Positions 35,329-45,041 of a stretch of 64,000 nucleotides of DNA are shown here, in pieces. This DNA comes from an uncultured Roseicyclus sp. (lineage in GTDB: Bacteria > Pseudomonadota > Alphaproteobacteria > Rhodobacterales > Rhodobacteraceae): contig CANLLF010000004.1 of assembly GCA_947491935.1 (NCBI GenBank), positions 682,001-746,000 of the forward strand, in the 5' to 3' direction. A model generated the notes under the pieces. That model saw only the letters and a program-made list of their open reading frames with translations, made no database searches and was not told the origin of the DNA. Both the position numbers and the translations under genes were made by a program. Numbering within the stretch: the stretch's first letter is position 1; each line of letters opens with the position of its first letter.

Positions 35329-36756
35329 CTATGGGCCGAAGGTTTCGCAATTCACGTTGCGGGCAGAGAGGCGCGCGCAGGCGCGGGTGGCCTGCTCCTC
35401 CGTCATCCCGGCAAAGCGGGCATCGAAGCCGCGGCCGGTTGAGACCACTCGACGCAGGGCCGTATCGAAGGTGCCCAGTTCGGCAAGGGCGGTGCGCAGG
35501 AGCAACCGCTCGGCGGAATGGTGTGAGACCTGAGGCCCCAGCGATACGCCGAAAAGGCGTGATCCGGTTGAAGACGCCCGGGTGACGACCTCGGGCTCAG
35601 GCGCGGGGCGCGGTGGGACAACCGGCACCGGGTCCGGCTCGGGCGCAAGGCGGGCTTGCGGCTCGGGGCGCTGCACGGGTTCCGTGATAGCTGAGCCCGG
35701 ATCAAGGGCGCCGGATGCGGATTGCAGCGCGGCCTCCGCTTCCGGATCCGTGTCCTGAATGCCAGTCAGTGCCTGACCGACGGCTTCGGAAATCGCCGAC
35801 ATCAGTTCAGGATCCGGGCTTGCACCGGGCCGCATGATGGGCCGCATCGAGCGTGTGACGGCCCGTTGCCCGGGTGGCGCGCCGCTTGTGCCGGCGACAA
35901 CTTCGGGCAAGCCGTCATAGGTGGGCAACGCCGGTGTGCGGAGCGCCACGGAAGTCGGCGCGCGCTCGAACCCCATATCCAGAAGCTCCATTACCCGTTG
36001 GTTTCGCCACGCCGAACTTCGCCCGCCAAAGACGGTTGCGATAATCCGTTCCTCACCCCGTTGGGCGGAGGCCACGAGATTGAAACCCGCCGCTCGGGTA
36101 TAGCCCGTCTTGATGCCATCGGCCCCGCGATAGGTGTTGAGGACTGCGCGGTTGGTGTTGCGCACCTGGGCGATCCCCGCATCGGCGGTGATCCGGGAGA
36201 AGATGTTGTAATATTGGGGGTAATCGTAGATCAGGCGCCGACCCAGCATTGTCATATCTCGTGCCGTGCTCAGGTGGCCATCCTCTGTGAGGCCGTGCGG
36301 ATTGCGGAACGTCGTTCGGGTCATCCCCAGGGCCGTGGCGGTGCGGTTCATGCGGCGGGCGAAGGCGGCCTCTGACCCGCTGATGGCCTCGGCAATGGCC
36401 GCGGCCCCGTCGTTGGACGAGCGAACGGCCGCCGCGCGGATCAGGTAGCGCAGACGCACGCGACTGCCAGCCTGAAAGCCGAGCGCATATTCGGTGGAGG
36501 CGGCCGCACGGGAAATGGTCACTTCGGTGTCGAGCGCGATCTCGCCAAGGCGAATGGCCTCGAACGCGATGTAGAGCGTCATCATCTTGGTCAGGGACGC
36601 GGGATGCAGACGCGTGTCGGCGTTGCGGGAATGCAGCACCTCGCCATTGCGCGCATCCATGACCATTGCGGCATAGGGCGCGGCTTGCCCGGGTGAAATG
36701 GACCAGAACGCCAAAGCGGCACCCAAAAGGGCGACGTAAAAAAACCTAACGAACAT
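35329..36756 (-). CDS. D-alanyl-D-alanine carboxypeptidase with SPOR domain
   Basis: A 475-residue penicillin-binding protein of the peptidase S11 family. Signal peptide at 1-25; active-site motifs S54-L-T-K57, S113-S-N115 and K216-T-G218. A Pro/Glu-rich linker (about 305-395) leads to a C-terminal SPOR domain (about 400-475). It trims the terminal D-Ala from peptidoglycan pentapeptides in the periplasm; SPOR domains bind denuded glycan at the septum, so the enzyme probably works at division sites. Convergent with ccoS, divergent from hemF. Confidence 0.92.
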   Translation of the reverse strand: MFVRFFYVALLGAALAFWSISPGQAAPYAAMVMDARNGEVLHSRNADTRLHPASLTKMMTLYIAFEAIRLGEIALDTEVTISRAAASTEYALGFQAGSRVRLRYLIRAAAVRSSNDGAAAIAEAISGSEAAFARRMNRTATALGMTRTTFRNPHGLTEDGHLSTARDMTMLGRRLIYDYPQYYNIFSRITADAGIAQVRNTNRAVLNTYRGADGIKTGYTRAAGFNLVASAQRGEERIIATVFGGRSSAWRNQRVMELLDMGFERAPTSVALRTPALPTYDGLPEVVAGTSGAPPGQRAVTRSMRPIMRPGASPDPELMSAISEAVGQALTGIQDTDPEAEAALQSASGALDPGSAITEPVQRPEPQARLAPEPDPVPVVPPRPAPEPEVVTRASSTGSRLFGVSLGPQVSHHSAERLLLRTALAELGTFDTALRRVVSTGRGFDARFAGMTEEQATRACARLSARNVNCETFGP

Positions 36757-36998
36757 GAGCTGCTCTATCTGCCTCAGATGCCGTCTGATGCGGCCATTGC
36801 ATCGATTCTAGGATAAACGCGCACTGAAATCCATGCCCACATTCGGAAATTTCCAATAGCTGCAAGGAATTGGCAGATGTGGTTCTATGGGCAACACTTT
36901 GGCCAAGATGTGCCGTATCAGCGGGTCTCTGACCAATGGCGGCGCGGTCGGGGCTCTGCTACAACCGCAGCGAGTGTTGCAGAAGGACCGCCTCGGCC

Positions 36999-37877
36999 AT
37001 GAAAGACCTGATCGACGATCGTAAATCCCGCGCCTCCACCTGGTTTCGCAGCCTGCGCGACGAGATCGTCGCCGCGTTCGAAAACGTTGAGGAGACGCAG
37101 GGCGGCGACACTCCCGCTGGTACGTTCGAAGTGACGGAAACCAAGCGCGGCTCGGATGACGGTTCTGATGCGGGCGGCGGATTGATGAGCGTGATGCGCG
37201 GCGGCCGTGTGTTTGAGAAGGTCGGCGTCAACGTCTCCGCTGTTTACGGGACGTTGGGCGAGCGGGCGCAGAAGGCGATGGCGGCACGCGGTGTGCCGGG
37301 GATGGAAGATGATCCGCGGTTCTGGGCGTCGGGCATTAGCCTTGTGGCCCATATGCAGAACCCGCGTGTGCCTGCGGTTCACATGAACACACGCATGTTC
37401 TGGACGCCCGGCGCGTGGTGGTTCGGCGGCGGATCGGACCTGAACCCGGCCATTGAATATGAGGACGACACGGCGTTTTTTCATCAGACGTTGAAGGAAC
37501 ACTGTGACCGTCATGATCCTGAATATTACGACCGCTTCAAAGCCTGGGCCGATGAGTATTTCTACGTCCCCCACCGCAATCGTGCGCGGGGCGTCGGCGG
37601 CATCTTCTACGACGATCTGAACACCGGTGATTGGGAGGCGGATTTTGCCTTCACTCAGGATGTCGGCCGGGCGTTCCTGCCTGCCTTCCTCGGTTGCGTT
37701 GAGAGGCGTCGGCATGAGCCTTTCACCGACGCAGATCGTGAGGCGCAGCTGGTGCATCGCGGCCTCTATGCCGAATACAACCTCGTCTATGATCGCGGCA
37801 CCAAGTTCGGGCTGGAAACCGGCCATGATGCCAACGCGGTCCTGATGTCCCTGCCTCCGATTGCGAAGTGGACCTGA
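36999..37877 (+). CDS. hemF: Oxygen-dependent coproporphyrinogen III oxidase
   Basis: A 292-residue HemF with the family motifs G-G-x-M-S-V-M-x-G-x-V-F-E-K-V-G-V-N-V-S, P-A-V-H-M-N-T-R, W-W-F-G-G-G-x-D-L-x-P, and G-V-G-G-I-F-Y-D-D-L. It converts coproporphyrinogen III to protoporphyrinogen IX using oxygen and complements hemN when oxygen is present. ATG 36999 was chosen since the extra 21 residues of the longer frame (from 36936) are cysteine- and arginine-rich and unlike the family. The 242-base gap with dacC has no clear FNR box. Confidence 0.95.
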   Translation: MKDLIDDRKSRASTWFRSLRDEIVAAFENVEETQGGDTPAGTFEVTETKRGSDDGSDAGGGLMSVMRGGRVFEKVGVNVSAVYGTLGERAQKAMAARGVPGMEDDPRFWASGISLVAHMQNPRVPAVHMNTRMFWTPGAWWFGGGSDLNPAIEYEDDTAFFHQTLKEHCDRHDPEYYDRFKAWADEYFYVPHRNRARGVGGIFYDDLNTGDWEADFAFTQDVGRAFLPAFLGCVERRRHEPFTDADREAQLVHRGLYAEYNLVYDRGTKFGLETGHDANAVLMSLPPIAKWT

Positions 37878-37904
37878 GGCGCGGCCTCTGGCACTAGGCC
37901 GATC

Positions 37905-38963
37905 ATGGACCTGCGCCCTGACCCTGCCACGCTTGACGTACTGGTGCCGAATTTCAAACGGCGCCTCAGCGGTGTGACCTCCACCATCGTGCGGTTGGTG
38001 CCCCTGCAGGCGCAGGAAATGGCCTTGGCGGCGGTGGCCCCGGATCTGCCATTTATCTTGCCGCAAATCCGCCCGGTGCAGTTGATCACCATGCCCCGGC
38101 GAGGCCCGTCCGGTGCGCGCGTGTGGCATGCGCGGCGCAATACGGAGATGTTGGCTGGCCTCGCCCTCAAACACATCCTGCGCAAGCGGTTGAAACTGCT
38201 CTTCACCTCCGCCTCGCAGCGCAAACACACGGGCTACACCAAGTGGCTGATCGGCCAGATGGATCACGTGATCGCCACATCGCAAAAGACGGCGGGATAT
38301 CTGGACCGCCCCGCCGATGTGATCCTGCACGGGATCGATGTGGCGCAATTCACGCCAGCGGAAGATCGCGCCGCCCTGCGCGCAAAGCTGACCCTGCCCG
38401 ACAGCGTTCTGGTCGGCTGTTATGGCCGGATCCGCGCCCAGAAGGGCACGGGGGATTTCGTTGAAGCGATGATCCCGCTGATGCAAGAGCGGCCGGACGT
38501 CCACGGCCTGATCATGGGCCGCGCCACCGAAAGACATGTGGACTACGAAAAGGCCCTGCGCGCGCAGATCGCCGAGGCAGGCCTGACAGATCGCCTGCAT
38601 ATCCTGCCCGAAGTGCCGGTGCATGAAATGGCCGATTGGTACCGTGTGCTCGACCTGTTCGTCGCCCCGCAACGCTGGGAAGGCTTCGGCCTGACTCCGC
38701 TTGAGGCGATGGCCTGCGGCGTGCCGGTGATCGCCACAACCGTCGGCGCATTTCCGGAATTGATCTCCGATCAAACCGGCACTTTGGTCCCGCCCCAGGA
38801 TACGCCCGTCATGGAGACCGCCATTGCGCGCTACCTCGATGATCCGGCCCTAAGGGCCATACGAGGCACCGCCGCCCGCGCCCATATCGAACAGAACTTC
38901 CGTATTGAAGGGGAGGCGGAGGCGATTATGACTATCTATCGCCGCCTTCTGACGCAGCCCTGA
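37905..38963 (+). CDS. Glycosyltransferase family 4 protein
   Basis: A 352-residue GT-B enzyme. The C-terminal nucleotide-sugar domain contains GRIRAQKGTGDFVEA (about 175-189) and the E-x7-E motif in W-E-G-F-G-L-T-P-L-E-A-M-A-C-G near 263-277. It transfers a sugar, probably to lipopolysaccharide core or another surface glycan. It follows hemF by 27 bases and begins a run of sugar-transfer genes. The donor and acceptor cannot be read from the sequence. Confidence 0.88.
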   Translation: MDLRPDPATLDVLVPNFKRRLSGVTSTIVRLVPLQAQEMALAAVAPDLPFILPQIRPVQLITMPRRGPSGARVWHARRNTEMLAGLALKHILRKRLKLLFTSASQRKHTGYTKWLIGQMDHVIATSQKTAGYLDRPADVILHGIDVAQFTPAEDRAALRAKLTLPDSVLVGCYGRIRAQKGTGDFVEAMIPLMQERPDVHGLIMGRATERHVDYEKALRAQIAEAGLTDRLHILPEVPVHEMADWYRVLDLFVAPQRWEGFGLTPLEAMACGVPVIATTVGAFPELISDQTGTLVPPQDTPVMETAIARYLDDPALRAIRGTAARAHIEQNFRIEGEAEAIMTIYRRLLTQP

Positions 38964-39026
38964 CGCCCCTTTCCCCCCGGGCTCAGGTTCGCTAAACGAA
39001 ACCGCCCCGACCTTCGAGAGCGTTCC

Positions 39027-39734
39027 ATGGCCGATCCATTCCGCAACATCCGCCGCCAATGGCATCTGTCGCTTGGAACCAGGCGCTACGACCATTGGGG
39101 TGTGGCCCTGAACACGGGCCCCGATGATCTGCCGGAATCGGTACGAAGCCACATCTTCAAAGGCGGATATGAGGCCGTCGAGGCCGAGCTTGTCAGCGAT
39201 ATCGTGCGACCCGGGGATCGCGTGCTAGAGGTCGGCACCGGGATCGGGTTCGTCTCGATCCTCTGCACCAAACTGGCGGGGCAGGGGCGCGTGACATCTT
39301 ACGAGGCCAACCCGAAACTGGAGCCGACGATCCGCGCCAATTACGCTCTGAACGCGTTGCAACCTGATCTTCGCATGAAGGCCGTCACGGTGGATGGCAC
39401 TCAGATCAGCTTCTTTGCCAACGACAACATCTTGTCCTCGTCGCTGATCGACCGGAACCTGTCGGCCACCGAAATCACCGTTGAAACCGACGCTATGGCG
39501 GATGTCATGGCGGAGGTGCAGCCGGATGTCATCGTCATGGATGTGGAAGGGGCCGAGACCGAATTGCTGCCTGCCGCCGATCTGTCCGGCGTACGGGCCC
39601 TGATCATTGAAGTGCATCCCCATATCATCGGTGCGGAGGCCATCGAGAGGATGGATTTCGCCTTGGCCGATCAGGGCTTTTTACCTACGCAAACACGGCA
39701 CAAGACCGTTCTATATGCCCGCGCAGGATCATGA
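39027..39734 (+). CDS. FkbM-family methyltransferase
   Basis: A 235-residue SAM-dependent enzyme. The SAM motif is LEVGTGIGFVSIL near residues 67-79, with S-Y-E-A-N-P near 92-97 and the FkbM element V-I-V-M-D-V-E-G-A-E near 169-178, which provides the acidic SAM ligand. FkbM enzymes O-methylate hydroxyls of sugars and other metabolites; with glycosyltransferases on both sides, methylation of a surface sugar is the natural reading. It overlaps the next gene by four bases (ATGA). Confidence 0.88.
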   Translation: MADPFRNIRRQWHLSLGTRRYDHWGVALNTGPDDLPESVRSHIFKGGYEAVEAELVSDIVRPGDRVLEVGTGIGFVSILCTKLAGQGRVTSYEANPKLEPTIRANYALNALQPDLRMKAVTVDGTQISFFANDNILSSSLIDRNLSATEITVETDAMADVMAEVQPDVIVMDVEGAETELLPAADLSGVRALIIEVHPHIIGAEAIERMDFALADQGFLPTQTRHKTVLYARAGS

Positions 39735-40492
39735 CGGCTGCTGTCTGGCCCTCCTACGTCATCAACTTGGCGGACAACACGGCCCGAATGGACAACGCCC
39801 GCGCGCAACTCGCCACGCAGGGGCTGCCCTTTGAGCGCATTGATGCCGTCAACGGCTGGCAATTGCCCGAAGCTGAGATCACACGCGTCTACGATGCCGC
39901 GGCCAATGCCGCCCGTGCGCGACATGACCTCGTGCCCGCCGAGATCGGGTGCTACCTCAGCCATATAGGCGCATGGCGCGCCATTGCCGACGGCGACGCC
40001 CCGGGCGGATTTATCTTCGAGGATGATTTTCAGGCTGATGAAACGCTGGCCAACGTTCTGGCCGCACTTTCGGAGGATGGCGGGAGCGACTGGGACATGG
40101 TGAAGCTTTTCACCTTCGATCCCGACGCTAAGACCGTGGCGGAACGTGACCTCAAGCCGGGGCTTCGCCTCGTCGTCCCGTTCCGCGTGCCCACCTGCCT
40201 GATCGGTTATGGCCTGACCCGCGATGCTGCACGCCGCCTTGCGGATCGTGCCGTGCCCTTCTTCCGCCCCGTTGATGAGGACCAGAAGTATTTCTGGGAA
40301 ACCGGCCTGCGCGTTGCGCTGACCTTGCCCGCACCGGTTATCGTTGGGGATCAGCAGACGGTCACGGGTACGATCGGTAGTGCCCGCAGAGAGGCGGCGC
40401 AGAGTGGCGTGGCGCGGCTATGGCGCGGATTGCGGACGCAGATCACCTATCAACTGGCTCTGCGCTGGCACCGGTTTCGGGGTGTGAAATGA
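39731..40492 (+). CDS. Glycosyltransferase family 25 protein, copy 1
   Basis: A 253-residue GT25 enzyme: N-terminal Y-V-I-N-L-A-D-N-T-A-R-M (nucleotide-sugar site), E-I-G-C-Y-L-S-H-I-G-A-W-R (about 72-84) and the E-D-D-F motif near 97-100 that serves as the metal-binding DxD. GT25 members transfer galactose or glucose to lipopolysaccharide. It is coupled to the FkbM gene before and the GT4 gene after by ATGA overlaps. A second GT25 (41526) differs strongly in sequence, so this is not a recent duplication. Confidence 0.88.
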   Translation: MTAAVWPSYVINLADNTARMDNARAQLATQGLPFERIDAVNGWQLPEAEITRVYDAAANAARARHDLVPAEIGCYLSHIGAWRAIADGDAPGGFIFEDDFQADETLANVLAALSEDGGSDWDMVKLFTFDPDAKTVAERDLKPGLRLVVPFRVPTCLIGYGLTRDAARRLADRAVPFFRPVDEDQKYFWETGLRVALTLPAPVIVGDQQTVTGTIGSARREAAQSGVARLWRGLRTQITYQLALRWHRFRGVK

Positions 40493-41529
40493 CCCGCCCG
40501 CCGCGCGTTCTGCATATCCATTTCGGTAAGGAAGGCGGGGCCGAACGGTTCTTCGTGAATCTTGCCAAGGCATTTGACCGGCGTGGGGTGGAGCAGCGCT
40601 TTGCAATCCGTCCGAACCGGTCATGGGAGGGGGAGATCGCGCCGCTTGGCCCCATCATCCGGGATAATTACCGCTACCTCTCGCTCAGCCGGTTCTGGCT
40701 GGAACGGAAGCTGCGCCAGACCTGCCGGACATGGCAACCCGACGCGATCCTGGCCTGGATGCCGCGCGCCGCCCGCGCGATCCCGGATTGGCCGGATGCC
40801 GTGAAGATGACGCGGTTAGGCGATTTTCCACAGCACCTAAACCATTTCCGCCGCTGTGATGCGCTGGTCGGCAATACGCCGGATATCATCACCCATTGTC
40901 AGGGTCTTGGATGGGACAAGCCCGGCCTTGTGATCAGCAATTTTGCCCGTCCCGTCGCGCCACGACCCGTCGATCGCGCTGCCCACGATACGCCCGCCGA
41001 CGCGTTTCTGATCGCCGCCGCAGGACGCTTTGTGAACCGCAAGGGCCTCGACCTCGCGATTCGGGCCACGGCACGGATCGACGGCGCGTATCTGTGGCTC
41101 ATCGGCGATGGTAAGGAGCGCCCGGCGTTGGAAGCCTTGACCGCTGAACAGGGTATCACCGACCGCACGCGGTTCATCGGCTGGGTGGATGAGCCGATCC
41201 ATCACCTCGCGGCCGCCGATACACTTGCGTTTCCATCCCGCCATGAGCCGTTGGGCAATGTGATCCTGGATGCATGGCAGGCCCGCGTACCGGTTGTGTG
41301 CACGCGATCCGAAGGGCCGGGCTGGTTCTTCCGTGATGGCACCGATGGCATCATGGTGGAAATTGACGATCTGAACGGAATGACCGCGGGATTACAGAGA
41401 CTTGTTGACGATCCTGCCCTCCGCGCGCGCTACGCCGCCGCCGGGCCTGCGCGACTGGCGGAGATGTTCAGCGAAGATGCTGTTGTCGATGCGTATCTGG
41501 CGGCGTTCCGGGGTGAGCTTGGGCGATGA
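40489..41529 (+). CDS. Glycosyltransferase family 4 protein
   Basis: A 346-residue GT-B enzyme. The N-terminus has the H-F-G-K-E-G-G-A-E-R-F-F-V-N-L element (acceptor side) and the C-terminal half has G-R-F-V-N-R-K-G-L-D-L and the E-x7-E motif in R-H-E-P-L-G-N-V-I-L-D-A. Start at ATG 40489 is fixed by the overlap with the GT25 gene and matches the family. Part of the coupled surface-glycan cassette. Confidence 0.88.
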   Translation: MTRPPRVLHIHFGKEGGAERFFVNLAKAFDRRGVEQRFAIRPNRSWEGEIAPLGPIIRDNYRYLSLSRFWLERKLRQTCRTWQPDAILAWMPRAARAIPDWPDAVKMTRLGDFPQHLNHFRRCDALVGNTPDIITHCQGLGWDKPGLVISNFARPVAPRPVDRAAHDTPADAFLIAAAGRFVNRKGLDLAIRATARIDGAYLWLIGDGKERPALEALTAEQGITDRTRFIGWVDEPIHHLAAADTLAFPSRHEPLGNVILDAWQARVPVVCTRSEGPGWFFRDGTDGIMVEIDDLNGMTAGLQRLVDDPALRARYAAAGPARLAEMFSEDAVVDAYLAAFRGELGR

Positions 41530-42284
41530 AGGCGCTGGTCATCAACCTTGCGTCTGAAACGGCCCGGATGGCGTTCATGGCGACGCAACTGGATGAGTTG
41601 GGAGTGGCGTTTGAGCGGCTGGACGCAACGACGCCAGACACGCTCAGCCCGGATACGAAGGATCGCTATTGGAGCAAGTGGCAAAGGCCCCTGCGCACCA
41701 CTGAAATGGCCGCCTTTGCCAGCCACCGCGCGGCGTGGCAGCGTGTGGCTGACGGCAACGCACCAATGCTGATCCTCGAAGATGATGCGGTTCTGATGCC
41801 CGGCGTCCCAGCGTTTTTGGCCGCCATTGAAGACCTGCCAGACGCTGAGCTTGTCACGCTTGAAACCCGAGGCCGCCGCAAGCTGATCGCGCGTGACCCG
41901 CACCCCTCCGCCCCGATGCATCGGCTGTGGCAAGACCGGACCGGCGCTGCTGCATATGTTTTGAGCCCCAGAGGCGCGCGGAAATTGCTGGCGCGGGTTG
42001 CCCGCGCGCCGGGCCTTGCGGATGGTGTTCTGTGCGCAGCCTACGAGATCCAAACCTGGCAGGCAGTACCTGCCGTGGCTTGTCAGTTGGACCGCTGTAC
42101 CGCCGAAGGGATAGCGCTCCCAATTGAGACCGACAGCGCCATCGGGCGAGAGCCAAGGCCGAAGGTCGCGAAGTCCGCCGCGCAGACATTTCGACGGTTC
42201 GGGTCACAGTTCAGGATGGGTTTGCGCCGGATCAGACGCGCCATAGGATCAGAAAACGTGATCGTTCCACTGGCAAAGGATTAG
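41526..42284 (+). CDS. Glycosyltransferase family 25 protein, copy 2
   Basis: A 252-residue GT25 enzyme with L-V-I-N-L-A-S-E-T-A-R-M at the start, T-E-M-A-A-F-A-S-H-R-A-A-W near 59-71 and the L-E-D-D-A metal motif near 83-87. It has an extra basic C-terminal tail (about 220-252, rich in Arg), which may bind the membrane. It overlaps the GT4 gene by four bases and ends nine bases from convergent hemE. Confidence 0.87.
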   Translation: MKALVINLASETARMAFMATQLDELGVAFERLDATTPDTLSPDTKDRYWSKWQRPLRTTEMAAFASHRAAWQRVADGNAPMLILEDDAVLMPGVPAFLAAIEDLPDAELVTLETRGRRKLIARDPHPSAPMHRLWQDRTGAAAYVLSPRGARKLLARVARAPGLADGVLCAAYEIQTWQAVPAVACQLDRCTAEGIALPIETDSAIGREPRPKVAKSAAQTFRRFGSQFRMGLRRIRRAIGSENVIVPLAKD

Positions 42285-42293
42285 GAAATCCGT

Positions 42294-43325
42294 TTATCCG
42301 CGGATCGCTTCCAACAGGTGATGCACGTTTTCAGGGTCTGCTTCGGGGGTGATCCCGTGGCCGAGGTTGAAGATATGCGGCCCACCTTTCAGCGCCGCGC
42401 AGATGCGCTTTGCCTCGGATTGAAGCGCCCGGCCCCCCGTCACCATCAGCTTGGGATCGAGGTTGCCCTGCACGCAGCCATCGACCTGCAGGTTTTCCGC
42501 CGCCCATGTCGCGTCCACCGACGTATCGATCGCCAGACAATCGGCGCCGACCTCCTTGGCGAAGCCGATATATTTGTCGCCCGCCTCACGGGGAAAGGCG
42601 ATGATCGGCAGATCGGGATGGCGGGATTTGAGCTCGGCAATAATGCGTTTTGCGGGCGCAAGCGCGAAGCGGTCGAAGGCGTCGCTCTTCAACGATCCAG
42701 CCCAGGAATCGAACAGCTTCACAACCTCGGCGCCGGCCTTCACTTGCATGTCCAGATACTCGATGGTCGCGTCGGTGATCAGGTCGATCAATGCGCCGAA
42801 CGTCTCGGGATCTTCCTCGCGCAGCTTGTGCGCCGGGGCCTGATCCGGCGTGCCGCGCCCGGCGATCATGTAGGTGGCCACCGTCCAGGGCGCACCGGCA
42901 AACCCGATCAGCGTCGTCTCCGCCGGAAGCTCACCCGACAGGATCTTGACCGTTTCGTAGATCGGCGACAGACGCTCGTGGATGTCGTCCTTGCCCTTCA
43001 TCCGCGCCATGCCGGACGCATCGGTGATGGTGGACAGGCGCGGGCCTTCGCCGGTCACGAACCACAGATCCGCGCCAAGCGCCTGCGGAATAAGCAGGAT
43101 ATCAGCAAACAGGATCGCGGCATCGAACCCGTAGCGGCGGATTGGTTGCAGGGTGACCTCGGCTGCAAGCTCCGGATTGTAACACAGCGACAGGAAATCC
43201 CCGGCCTGCGCGCGGGTGGCGCGATATTCCGGCAGATAGCGCCCGGCCTGCCGCATCAACCAGACCGGCGGCACGTCCATGGCCTCCCCCGCCAGACTGC
43301 GGAGCAATTTCTTCTTGTCGGGCAT
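42294..43325 (-). CDS. hemE: Uroporphyrinogen III decarboxylase
   Basis: A 343-residue enzyme with [17 protein letters not shown] near residues 18-34, the invariant catalytic Asp in F-A-D-I-L near 72-76, and the family segment G-F-A-G-A-P-W-T near 143-150 and H-x-x-F-N-L-G-H-G near 310. It removes the four acetate carboxyls of uroporphyrinogen III to give coproporphyrinogen III, the substrate of HemN and HemF in this window. It is divergent from hemC, as in other Rhodobacterales. Confidence 0.96.
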   Translation of the reverse strand: MPDKKKLLRSLAGEAMDVPPVWLMRQAGRYLPEYRATRAQAGDFLSLCYNPELAAEVTLQPIRRYGFDAAILFADILLIPQALGADLWFVTGEGPRLSTITDASGMARMKGKDDIHERLSPIYETVKILSGELPAETTLIGFAGAPWTVATYMIAGRGTPDQAPAHKLREEDPETFGALIDLITDATIEYLDMQVKAGAEVVKLFDSWAGSLKSDAFDRFALAPAKRIIAELKSRHPDLPIIAFPREAGDKYIGFAKEVGADCLAIDTSVDATWAAENLQVDGCVQGNLDPKLMVTGGRALQSEAKRICAALKGGPHIFNLGHGITPEADPENVHHLLEAIRG

Positions 43326-43394
43326 GGAACTTATCCTCAGGGTCGTGTTGCGGGCCGGTCAACTCTCCTTAAAAGTGTCGAGCGTGCGCCCGTT

Positions 43395-43410
43395 GTCAAC
43401 CCAAGTTGAC
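43395..43410. promoter_or_regulatory. Palindrome between hemE and hemC
   Basis: GTCAAC-CCAA-GTTGAC is a perfect inverted repeat in the 102-base divergent gap. Each arm also contains a TTGAC resembling a -35 hexamer, one for each strand. It differs from an FNR box because the half-sites point outward. Confidence 0.45.
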
Positions 43411-43427
43411 ACCGCTATGGAGGGATA

Positions 43428-44390
43428 ATGACGACCGACCTGCCGACCCCCGCAAACCCCCTCCGCATCGGGACACGAGGCTCCCCCCTGGCGCTGGCCC
43501 AGGCGCGGGAAACGCGCAGCCGTTTGATGGCCGCGTTCGACCTGCCCGAGGACGCGTTTGAAATCGTCGTAATCAAGACGACCGGCGACGACCGGTCCTT
43601 GATCGATGCCGATGTGGCGTTGAAGGAATTGGGCGGTAAGGGGCTGTTCACAAAGGAAATTGAGGAGGACATGCTGTCGGGCAAGATCGACATCGCGGTC
43701 CATTCAATGAAGGATATGCCGACGCTGCAGCCCGATGGGTTGCTGCTCGATTGCTACCTGCCGCGCGAAGACGTGCGCGATGCATTTGTGGCGCTCAACC
43801 ATGACAGTCTCGCAGCGCTTCCCGAGGGCGCAATCGTTGGGTCTTCATCCCTGCGCAGGCGGGCGCAATTGGCGGCGCGACGCCCCGATCTGAAGGTGGT
43901 CGAATTCCGTGGAAATGTGCAAACGCGGATGAAGAAACTTGGCGACGGCTTGGCGGATGCAACATTCCTCGCGATGGCCGGTTTGCGGCGGCTGGGGATG
44001 GAAGACGTCGTGAAATCCGCCATCGAAGTGGAGGACGTGTTACCCGCCGTGGCCCAAGGCGCCATCGGGATCGAACGACGCGCCGATGATATGGGGGCCG
44101 CGGCAATGCTGGAGGCCATCCACCACGGGCCCACCGGCCAGCGACTGGCAGCGGAACGGGCGTTTCTGAAGGGCCTCGACGGGTCCTGCCAGACGCCGAT
44201 TGCGGCCTTGGCCGAGCTTGACGGCGGCACGCTGCGTCTGCGCGGCGAAATCCTGCGCCCAGATGGTTCGGAAGTGCTGAATGACGACCGAACCGCGCCG
44301 ATCGAAGACGGTGCGGTGCTTGGTGCGGCTATGGCGCGGGATTTGCGCAGCCGCGCGGGTGAGGGATTCTTCGATTGGCTCGATACCTGA
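43428..44390 (+). CDS. hemC: Hydroxymethylbilane synthase (porphobilinogen deaminase)
   Basis: A 320-residue enzyme with LRIGTRGSPLALAQA (12-26), the active-site D-I-A-V-H-S-M-K-D near 88-96, and Cys254 in G-S-C-Q-T-P, which holds the dipyrromethane cofactor. It polymerises four porphobilinogens to hydroxymethylbilane. ATG 43428 follows GGAGGG. The rfb genes follow on the same strand after 84 bases. Confidence 0.95.
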   Translation: MTTDLPTPANPLRIGTRGSPLALAQARETRSRLMAAFDLPEDAFEIVVIKTTGDDRSLIDADVALKELGGKGLFTKEIEEDMLSGKIDIAVHSMKDMPTLQPDGLLLDCYLPREDVRDAFVALNHDSLAALPEGAIVGSSSLRRRAQLAARRPDLKVVEFRGNVQTRMKKLGDGLADATFLAMAGLRRLGMEDVVKSAIEVEDVLPAVAQGAIGIERRADDMGAAAMLEAIHHGPTGQRLAAERAFLKGLDGSCQTPIAALAELDGGTLRLRGEILRPDGSEVLNDDRTAPIEDGAVLGAAMARDLRSRAGEGFFDWLDT

Positions 44391-44474
44391 ACGGACTGAT
44401 CCCGCTCCGTTCCATTGCGAGGCCCGCTTGCCCGTGGCATGGTCCGCGCAAACGGCGGCATATCGGGCGTATCC

Positions 44475-45041
44475 ATGGAACTCAAAGATACCGGTCTTCC
44501 TGGCCTTTTCGTTCTGACGCCGCCGCGTTTCGGGGATGATCGCGGCTTTTTCGCCGAGACCTACAATCAGGCGAAACTGGCCGAGCATGGGATCACCACC
44601 GCGTTCGTGCAGGATAACCATTCCCTGTCTGCTGAAACTGGAACCATCCGCGGCCTGCATTTTCAGGCCCCGCCCCGCGCGCAGGACAAGCTTGTGCGGT
44701 GTGGTCGCGGCTGCCTGTTCGATGTGGCGGTCGATATCCGCAAGGGCTCCCCCACCTTCGGCAATTGGTTCGGGATCGAGCTGACGTTCGAAAACGGGCA
44801 TCAATTGCTGGTGCCTGCCGGATTTGCGCATGGGTTTGTGACACGCGCGCCGGGGACCGAGATTATCTACAAATGCTCGGAGTTCTACGCGCCCGAAACA
44901 GAGGGCGCGGTGGCGTGGGATGACCCGGATATCGGGATCGATTGGGGCCTGAGTGCTGATCCGATCCTGTCGGCCAAGGATGCGGCGGCGGGCCTGCTGG
45001 CTGATCTTGACAGCCCCTTTATCTACGAGGCCACGTCATGA
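44475..45041 (+). CDS. rfbC: dTDP-4-dehydrorhamnose 3,5-epimerase
   Basis: A 188-residue cupin enzyme with [11 protein letters not shown] near 23-33, G-T-I-R-G-L-H-F-Q near 56-64 (catalytic His), and P-A-G-F-A-H-G-F near 116-123. It performs the third step of dTDP-L-rhamnose synthesis. ATG 44475 is at the expected position for the family. It overlaps rfbB by four bases. Confidence 0.94.
   Translation: MELKDTGLPGLFVLTPPRFGDDRGFFAETYNQAKLAEHGITTAFVQDNHSLSAETGTIRGLHFQAPPRAQDKLVRCGRGCLFDVAVDIRKGSPTFGNWFGIELTFENGHQLLVPAGFAHGFVTRAPGTEIIYKCSEFYAPETEGAVAWDDPDIGIDWGLSADPILSAKDAAAGLLADLDSPFIYEATS

Noticed and set aside
35131-35442. 103-codon + strand frame after ccoS
   Set aside because: Arginine/glycine-rich, crosses the hairpins and poly-T tract and overlaps the end of the dacC-type gene.
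36918-38774. 618-codon minus-strand frame across hemF and the first GT4 gene
   Set aside because: Spans two well-supported genes on the other strand and has no recognisable domain.
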